Shown: piece by piece, positions 57,201-64,000 of the stretch | Position numbering within the stretch: position 1 is the first letter of the stretch | Layout of the letters: the number at the start of each line of letters is the position of its first letter | From: Spizellomyces sp. 'palustris' | Lineage: Eukaryota > Chytridiomycota > Chytridiomycetes > Spizellomycetales > Spizellomycetaceae | Assembly: GCA_006535965.1 (NCBI GenBank) | Contig: QEAR01000030.1 | Coordinates: 62,001 to 126,000 of the forward strand | DNA length: 64,000 nt | Direction of reading: 5' to 3' | Position numbers and translations under genes: made by a program | Notes under the pieces: generated by a model | The model's input: the letters and a program-made list of their open reading frames with translations, nothing else | What the model was told of the DNA's origin: nothing | Databases searched by the model: none

Positions 57201-60200
57201 GGCGCAAGGTCCGTCAACACCAGATCTGCTAGCACATTTAACCCATTCTCCACAAGAGACAGCGCATCGTTTAGAGGATGAGTTCCTTTACTTTTCCCAT
57301 CTTTTGCCGTTGCTAGTGATTTTTCAACAGAGTCCGTCCAAAGAATTTGCATAGACAATATTACCAATTGATCAGGGTATTTGTCCATCCAACTGAGGAA
57401 CTTGGCGGCGTCGAGCTTTGATGTGTCGTGAAACGAAGCCATGTCAATCACGGCATCTGAAAGCCACATGGCAAGAGACATCCGCATCTCCTTTTCCAAC
57501 AAGGTTAACCAATCGTTGATGCGAGGATGTTCTTTGACGGAAATAGGGTGTTTCAACATAACGGTCTCACCCTCCCTGGACACTAAACCTTCGACCATCG
57601 ACGAGTCCTCGCTAAGTAGCAGACTGGCAATTCCCGCAAACATCTTTTTGAGATGTTTCTGAATTCGAATAATATCCTTACTGTTACCAATCAGCTCAAG
57701 AAGGTCCTCGTCACCCACGAAATAGAATCTTGGAAATGAGGAACGTTCTCGTTCCAAATATTCTCCGAGTGCTCGTTGAATTTTTGATAGAAGATCCGCC
57801 AAACGTTCCATGGACTTTTGGATGCCGGGGATGTTCAGGATGTCCACAACGAATGGCGACTTGTATACCTTCTTCATCAAGGACATAAACTCGGCATTGA
57901 CGCTCTGAAATCTGGAGCTTTCCACAGGTAAGAGATGCTTGATGTCGACGCTAACAGAGAATATCCCTTCCAGATACACCCATTGACGTTGGACATCAAT
58001 CCATACGTCAAAAAGCATGTGGATCCTGTTCAGCTTATCTTCCCAGGCGAATGCCTCCTCTTCAAAGACCTTAAAGAATGGCGAGTGCTTCATTGCGAAA
58101 AGTGAATTCAAATTCTCTGAGCATTTCGTAAACAATTCTTCCCATCCCTTGATCAACCGGCACTTGTTTTGATACACGACGAGATCCAGCGCAAAGCTGG
58201 TCCACGTTTCCTTCACTTGTTTCAAAAATTCTTCCAACGCCATCTCCCCTTGCGCAACAGTAATGACCTCTCGAATGACCGCTTCATTCTTCTTCAAATC
58301 CACGTCCCACAAATGGCCAATGGTCAACTCTGACTGCGAGACCTTAGCCCCCAAGTCCAGAGCTTTGAAAAGTTGCCTCCAATGACGGTCCTTCAATGCC
58401 CCCGATTTGAGTTCAGTCACGAGTGGATTGACCTTCAGGTAGTCCTTCAGCGTTTCCTGAGCGTAATCGAAAGCCGCATACTGACGCATGCGACTGGACA
58501 TTTCCTTCATGGACATAAGCAGCTGGTCCAGTTGCTGGCGAATCTTGCGAGGAACCACCGATGTCCAAACGGTATCGCGAATCTCATCAATGCCAATCCA
58601 TAGACCGGACAGCGCTGCCCATACTCCCTTCAAATCACGAAGCTCTTCGAGAATAGGCTGTAACTTATTGTCTGCCCGTCGATCCAGGTCTAGTGCTTCC
58701 TTAGCTCGAGAAACCTGGTCATAATCGTCTTGCAATCGAAGAAGGCGTCCTTCGAAAATATTGAGACCAGCCACTGCCTCATCCGGCATGATATCACCCT
58801 GCAAGGGCTTGCCTTTTTCCCAGTCGGCTGCAATATCTCGGATCTTCTGCTCAACCATTTTATCTTCCGCGACAATCTTGACCTGCAATCCAGCTGCATT
58901 TCGGATGTCAACCACCTGGCGCAATAATGACAGCCATTCTCACTACGCACCAATTTGTTCCTGGATTGCCTTTTTCTTTCTGGCTAGAATCTCGTTAAAA
59001 GCACTCCACTCCCCTTCAACATTATCGACATATAGCCAGTCATTTGGGAATTGGTATCTTTGACGCTCCAAGACCTTTTGGCTGCTTTTGAAAGTCTGCA
59101 CTTGTTCAGTCCAAACCGGAATCTTTCTCCCAAGGTCCTGGACGAAGGTAATGAACGCTACTGCTTCCGCAGTTGAACTACCATCCGCAGACTGCTGTTC
59201 TAGGTCTGTACGTGACTTGGACACTGTAGAGTAAAAGTCTCTCATACTAGTTCCCAGTTTGACACCGAAACGGTTCAGAATTTCCCGTTGCCACTGGTCG
59301 TATTTTGCGTTGACCTTTGACTGAACCTGTTCGTAATCAATGACGATAGGACCGAAGGATTTCTCGGTTTCAGAGTTGTCGAACGTCGCTCGGGCCTTTT
59401 TGATCTCCAGCACTAGCTGTTGCCACAACCGGAGATCATCTCCAAGTTGATCATACACATAATGGGATTCCAGATCCCAAAGAGATTGGTAGCGCAACCA
59501 GATCTCCGTATATTCTTGGACACTTCTGATCTTCTGCTCAACAATATTATAGCATCGTTCAAGAGAGTCTGACAATCGGGTAAGCTAGCCATTAGAGAAC
59601 ATCGTGAGATACGATCATCAGCGGGTATACCAGGCGTAGCGATTTACCAGAATTGCATAGCTCAGGTTTTCCTCCTTACGATGCGCTCCAACACTCATCT
59701 CATAACTGGAGCTTTGAATGGGCTTCAGTGCGCAGAGATGCCCTACCATTTGCAATCACAGCTATCAGAGTAAGTCATTTACGACACAAATGGAGCTTTG
59801 CGCATGTTCTTGCTCCGCGTGCATACCTAACCAGAAGTGTAACTGCCTGTACCAATTCTTTCGCGCCTCTTCAATGGGGGGATCCAAGTACATAACCTGA
59901 TTCTTTAACGCAATCTCGTGTACCATGATTTCTAAGTTTGGCTTTCGTTCAGTATCTCCCTCGTTGGGTGCCCCAACGATCGAGTTTCGCGCAGAGGGTG
60001 TGCTTGCTTTGTGGCCCCTTCGTCGCCTATGATCGATGTTTGCGGGTTCCTCGTCCCCTTGCATGAATTCGTCCATCCAAGACTGTTGGTAGAAGGTGCG
60101 CGAAGGTTAAACGACGGCAATGATTCGAACATTCCAGCGCGTTGGATAAATGTGATTACCTTAATTGCCGTCTGCAAGCGCGCCGCCAGTACCGTTTCTA

Positions 60201-63200
60201 TATCGACATTCAGCTTGGACGTCCAAGACGCCAGATTGGAATATCCCTCGAGATTAAGGCGATCGATCTGCATACCAGTCAGACTCGAATTAAAAAAGCA
60301 GACCATTGCATCCAGTGTACTCACTAGCTTTTGTATTTTCGTTAGCCGATCCTGGAACGCGTTCCGTTCAAAGCGGCACGTCTTCAATTGACCGATGGTT
60401 TGATGAATCTCATCGCTGACGACTATGGCCGAGTTCGCTCTATCCTGGAAAATAGTCACCACTGAAGCAAAGTCTCTGACAAAAACGACATGCCGATTCT
60501 CGCGGCTATCACTATAAGGCGGCATCATCGGGCGCGCGTCATACTGAAGAAGAAAAAAAAACAGGTATCCATTAGGGGTACTCAAAACGAAAGTTATGAA
60601 TCCCAGCGATGATACCAACCGCATTAACGAAGTAGTCCCATCGCAGCTGGATACCCCGTGAGATGTGAGAGTGTACATCACGACGGTACCCAGCTACTAG
60701 CGTTGAAATACCATCGTGGCGATCAACGTTATAGACTGTTTGGGTATACGTTCGCACTGTTTCGCTCAAGGATACTGCGAATGGATATACACGTTTCGCA
60801 TCTTTCGCAATATTGGCGACAGTATGAGGAACCTGGAAGTTTAGCCAAAGCAAGTTCCGCACTTCTTTGAAAAGTGTAATTGTTTGCGACTCGAAGTTAA
60901 TGCCAATTTGCAAAATGTTGCCTTGCGCCCTGTTCCGACTAATCTCGAAGATCCGTCCAGTCACCGAAAGCTCTCGTTTCATAATATCCGCCAGCCATGT
61001 GTCGTAAATAGGCCGAGTGTCGAGCTTCTTGCGGAAGGAACTGCTTTCCGTTTGCAACTTTTGCCCCTCGGCGTACAGTTCCCATCCCTTCCCCAATACG
61101 TCTTCGACCCTTTTCATGTACAGACCCAGCTGTCGCTCAATTTGTCGTGCCCAAATTATTGCGCCCGAAATTGGTGGTAGATCCCGCAATTGACTCATTT
61201 TGTATGCTTGGGAATTCCTGTAGTGTCCCTTAAACTTATCGTGTAGCTTTTTAATGTCATCCTTCACGCTTTCTATCAAATGCGCCTGATACTCCTGGAT
61301 GGCGCCACGAATCTTTGGCCGTACAAATAGCGCATTGAACTTTGAGAACACCCGGAACATTTCATTGGCATTCTTGGCAGTTCCCAGCCGATCCCTGAGT
61401 CGCGCAATTATTTGATTCTCAACGCGCGAGACCCTCTCGTTATAGGAGTTCTCCGCGGCAACCCATATTTCGGTACCCTCTATAAAAAATATTACAAATT
61501 TCATGTATCAACCATGGATTGATCATCCAATCGCGAATTGGTGCGTACCTGGCGTCACGTCTAACACATCAACGTTCTTCACGCTTTCATACGCCACCTT
61601 GATGTCGTCCAACGCATTCACGTCAGATAGACTAACCCCCTTCGTCTCCATTCCATTAATTCCAGTGGTTCCAGCTTTCTCAGTCCGCATAACTTTCAAT
61701 ATTGTATCATGGAGTTGTTCATGCTGTCTCCGGAAGGTACGCAAGAATGTGATACGCTCCTGCAGCTTTGCATGGACAGGATTGATCTTAATGGGAAGAA
61801 ATTTTTCTGATCGCTTTCTTGTAACGTCCCGGGCGACATTTGTGAACTCCTTCACCTGGTCGTCCCATGTCCGAAATACATCCTCACATCCACCAGAGGC
61901 CTTTTCAAAGTCGTCGTATGCCATATACATCATGCGACGTGTACCTAATACTCGGAGAAGCTGCTCATTCAGATCGCGCGAGATGGCTTCAACAAGAGGT
62001 AACGCGCGTCGAATAGGGTAGGGCGACAACTTTAGCTTTTTCGTCAAGTGGTTGAAGATGAGTATCAACGATTCTTGAATCTTGCGAATGTCGGTCGCTG
62101 AGAGCAGTTCATTCAACGGGAAGTCCTTCATAAGAATATTATACTTTTGAACCTTCTCCACAGCGTCCTTCATGCCAGTATCCGCATAGAAACTGACGGT
62201 CGCATGAAATCGCTTCGCGTGCTTCAGTATATCCAATGTCAGCTGCACCTGATCGCTCTTCAGCTGTTCTTCTATGGATCCCAAAGCCCTCTCCATGTTC
62301 AGCCAAAAATTGATTTCTTGGCTAGCATTGCCCGACGCCGGGTCTCTAGAAAGCTTCGTAACTTTCTGGATCTCTTTAATCCAACCATTCACATCAGCTT
62401 GGAGTTTATTCAAAGCGGCAGAATCGTTTATAACATCGCCAGCGACGTCGACATTCACCCGCCTCCCCTGTTCGTGGCAGATTTCGGTAGCACGCTGCAC
62501 TATAGGGTTGAAATTAAGTATAACGTCCGGTATTTCAACGTTTTGCTGCAACTGTAACAAGGATAGCTCCAGCTCTGCGATCTTCTTTTTCGCCATTGGA
62601 ATGCCTAGTTAGAAGGAAAACATCATCAATCAGATGTTGGAAAATCATTTAAATGAAGAAGCGACCATACCAGTTTTGTTGTCTTTATCTTCTCTCCCAG
62701 GTCGATCACTACTAGATGCGCTAACCCCCTTTGAAGCGGCAAAAGCATCAAAGAAAGGAGAGACCGCATTGTGGATATAAGAGTGAAGAGCTTCGTAAGG
62801 GTTGCCACCCTCACCCGGGCCAGGTAGATTGATAAGTTGCAGCTGCTGTTGCAAGGGTCGAGCGATTTCGACGGTAGAAAATCTTTTGATGACAGCGAGG
62901 GAAGCCACTTGTCTAGGAGAGTATACGAGATCCAATCGAACAGTTATCCTGTATGTTTGATGCGGCGTGTCCCCTGTAGGTACATCAAAAAAAAAGTTAA
63001 CCCTAGCAATTGGAAGATCACCACCACCCTGCGAGAAGCGCTACCTTCTTGTTTCTCAGGCGGTTCTGCCTGTTCTTTCACAATGTACAGGACCTGTACC
63101 TGGGAGTCGGTACAAAATCGTGCGGCTTTCTCGATGGCTTCCGCAGAGTTAAGTAGACCATCTCTATCAGATGGGTCCCATTCTAGAACAAGAGGAAGCA

Positions 63201-63297
63201 GTCGCTCGACATGATGCAACAAGGCTGTCGGTTCAACTGTCCCACTAGCGAGTCCATCGCTTGCAGATGCGACAGACTCTTCCTTAACCTCATCCAT
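48264..63297 (-). CDS. DYN1: cytoplasmic dynein 1 heavy chain
   Basis: Fifteen exons join in frame to 4,689 residues: 63297-63045, 62973-62671, 62604-61549, 61479-60620, 60543-60160, 60082-59827, 59742-59648, 59584-58951, 58893-56160, 56096-54797, 54727-50587, 50525-49470, 49407-49232, 49156-48595 and 48523-48264. This minus-end-directed microtubule motor carries cargo, nuclei and spindles. The tail keeps the dynein-1 pattern ([33 protein letters not shown]). Linker and AAA modules follow. Walker A motifs are [10 protein letters not shown] (AAA1, about residue 1,947), [10 protein letters not shown] (AAA2, about 2,255), GPPGSGKT (AAA3, about 2,625, split by an intron before Thr) and [10 protein letters not shown] (AAA4, about 2,963). 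The stalk coiled coil (about 3,200-3,460) contains the microtubule-binding region ([18 protein letters not shown]). AAA5 ([17 protein letters not shown]), AAA6 and the C-terminal domain are intact. Close similarity to human DYNC1H1 in AAA1-AAA4 separates it from axonemal and IFT dyneins. Exon 11 alone is 4,141 nt. Confidence 0.97.
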
Positions 63298-63601
63298 GGC
63301 GTTCCCTGAGATGGGTGATATAAGACTTTGCCCAAAAGGAATGGGGCGGCTGTTGACAGTATCCACCTACCCGCCCTTAGTATCTACTTCTCACAGTCTC
63401 AAGTCAAATACGACGCGCAGTTCCGAAATTGAGGACCTTTTGCAACGTCACCACGCTCTTCTGCTCCCTCCCAGCACAAGTATGTACCCACGATCAGAGT
63501 GATCTTGTGATGGAGTTTGGGGAAACGGCAGGCTTTTTGGAAGGAATGGTGCAGGGTGACTCACTTAACTGAGACTATCCGCTTACGTGATCATACTGCG
63601 C
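63298..63601. promoter_or_regulatory. divergent region between dynein heavy chain and the terminal gene
   Basis: About 300 bp. The dynein frame stays open upstream to 63366 but has no further ATG. No other feature is seen. Confidence 0.4.
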
Positions 63602-64000
63602 ATGAGCGATGAAACGAGTATTGCTGCAAACGAAAATGCAACTCTCTATCCATTCCCGCCAGGTTACAAATTGGACATATGCACATTAATGATATGAATA
63701 AGGATGCTATTATCCAATCCTCAACTTTGTACATGGGTTCAGAAATGGACGTAAGAAAATTCCACCCCAACCCTCTATACGACGGTGCCCGAGCTGGAGG
63801 CGATCTTGGGCCACAAATCTGCGCACTCTTTACCGACGGGACCAGTAATTGCCGAACCCTTCATTTCACCTTTGGGGTTGACGATAACACCTGCATTGTC
63901 TGTAAAAATAATAAACAATCAATCGTCGGTTGGTCCAAAAATACGTAACAACAAAAAACCTACCCTCAAAGTAGAGGTAGATGCCATCCCTACGGCGCCA
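63602..64000 (+). CDS. possible 5' end of an unrecognised gene (runs off the window)
   Basis: ATG 63602 opens [23 protein letters not shown] donor at 63663 (GTTACA, weak) and an acceptor ending at 63755 (GGACGTAAG) would remove 93 nt and continue in a frame open to the end of the window ([19 protein letters not shown], then [12 protein letters not shown] and a basic [14 protein letters not shown]). The result would be about 100 polar, Pro/Thr-rich residues. The LYPFPP motif recalls the start of Mediator subunit 7 (LYPPPP), but what follows does not match it. A different frame at 63679-63948 is also open. This is tentative. Confidence 0.3.

Noticed and set aside
60544-60619. Continuation of dynein exon 4 through GIIAGIHNF as coding
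   Set aside because: That frame meets a stop; using the donor after FVNA gives the conserved FVNAYD junction and a 76-nt intron.
1-64000. Transposons, LTR or virus-derived elements
   Set aside because: No reverse transcriptase, integrase, transposase or capsid-like frame and no long terminal or inverted repeats were seen; the only repeats are internal to one host gene.

Overview
This is eukaryotic nuclear DNA, almost certainly from a zoosporic (chytrid-like) fungus. Nearly every gene is broken by short GT-AG introns of about 47-133 nt. Typically fungal genes (a velvet regulator, a HAM1-like two-domain protein, a CBS/PB1 protein, a Gpt2/Sct1 acyltransferase, a PsuG-PfkB fusion, ERG25) sit beside genes expected in organisms that keep a flagellum or centriole (an RNF32-like RING-IQ-RING protein, a centrosomin-motif coiled-coil protein). 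The taxon is inferred from gene content; no rRNA or other marker is present.

Layout. 1-4.0 kb: the 3' part of a probable MRNIP-like gene (+), a CBS/PB1 membrane protein (-) and a GNAT acetyltransferase (-). 4.6-6.4 kb: ARP3 (+). 6.4-8.4 kb: no gene seen. 8.4-11.6 kb: HAM1-like gene (+) with a 24-nt exon. 12.1-15.5 kb: ERG25 (-) and a velvet gene (-). 17.5-19.5 kb: severin-type actin-severing protein (+). 20.0-23.8 kb: F-box/LRR gene (-) and RAS (-); RAS needs a 5-nt exon. 24.7-27.8 kb: pseudouridine-degrading fusion enzyme (-). 28-30.8 kb: two orphans and a CCDC43-like protein. 31-36.5 kb: a 1,531-residue CM1 (centrosomin motif) coiled-coil protein (+) built from tandemly duplicated exons. 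36.8-40.5 kb: GPAT (-) and ribosomal protein eL21 (+), divergent. 40.7-43.5 kb: an orphan (-) and TAF12 (+). 44-47.7 kb: a seven-repeat Myb protein (+) and the RNF32-like gene (+). 48.3-63.3 kb: the complete cytoplasmic dynein-1 heavy chain (-, 15 exons, 4,689 residues). 63.6-64 kb: the possible start of another gene.

Several genes share a theme: cytoskeleton and microtubule biology (ARP3, severin, the CM1 scaffold, dynein, RNF32-like) and signalling that feeds cell polarity (RAS). This looks like ordinary core genome rather than a functional cluster. I see no transposon, virus-derived element, CRISPR array, rRNA or tRNA gene.

Exon models were assembled by hand from splice consensus, reading-frame arithmetic and remembered family conservation. 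Every full model closes in frame. No transcript data or database search was available. The most unusual features are the 5-nt exon in RAS, the exon-intron duplication series and the near-identical 387-nt repeat in the CM1 gene, and intron-retention reading frames in GPAT and eL21. I did not find a convincing undescribed multi-gene system.
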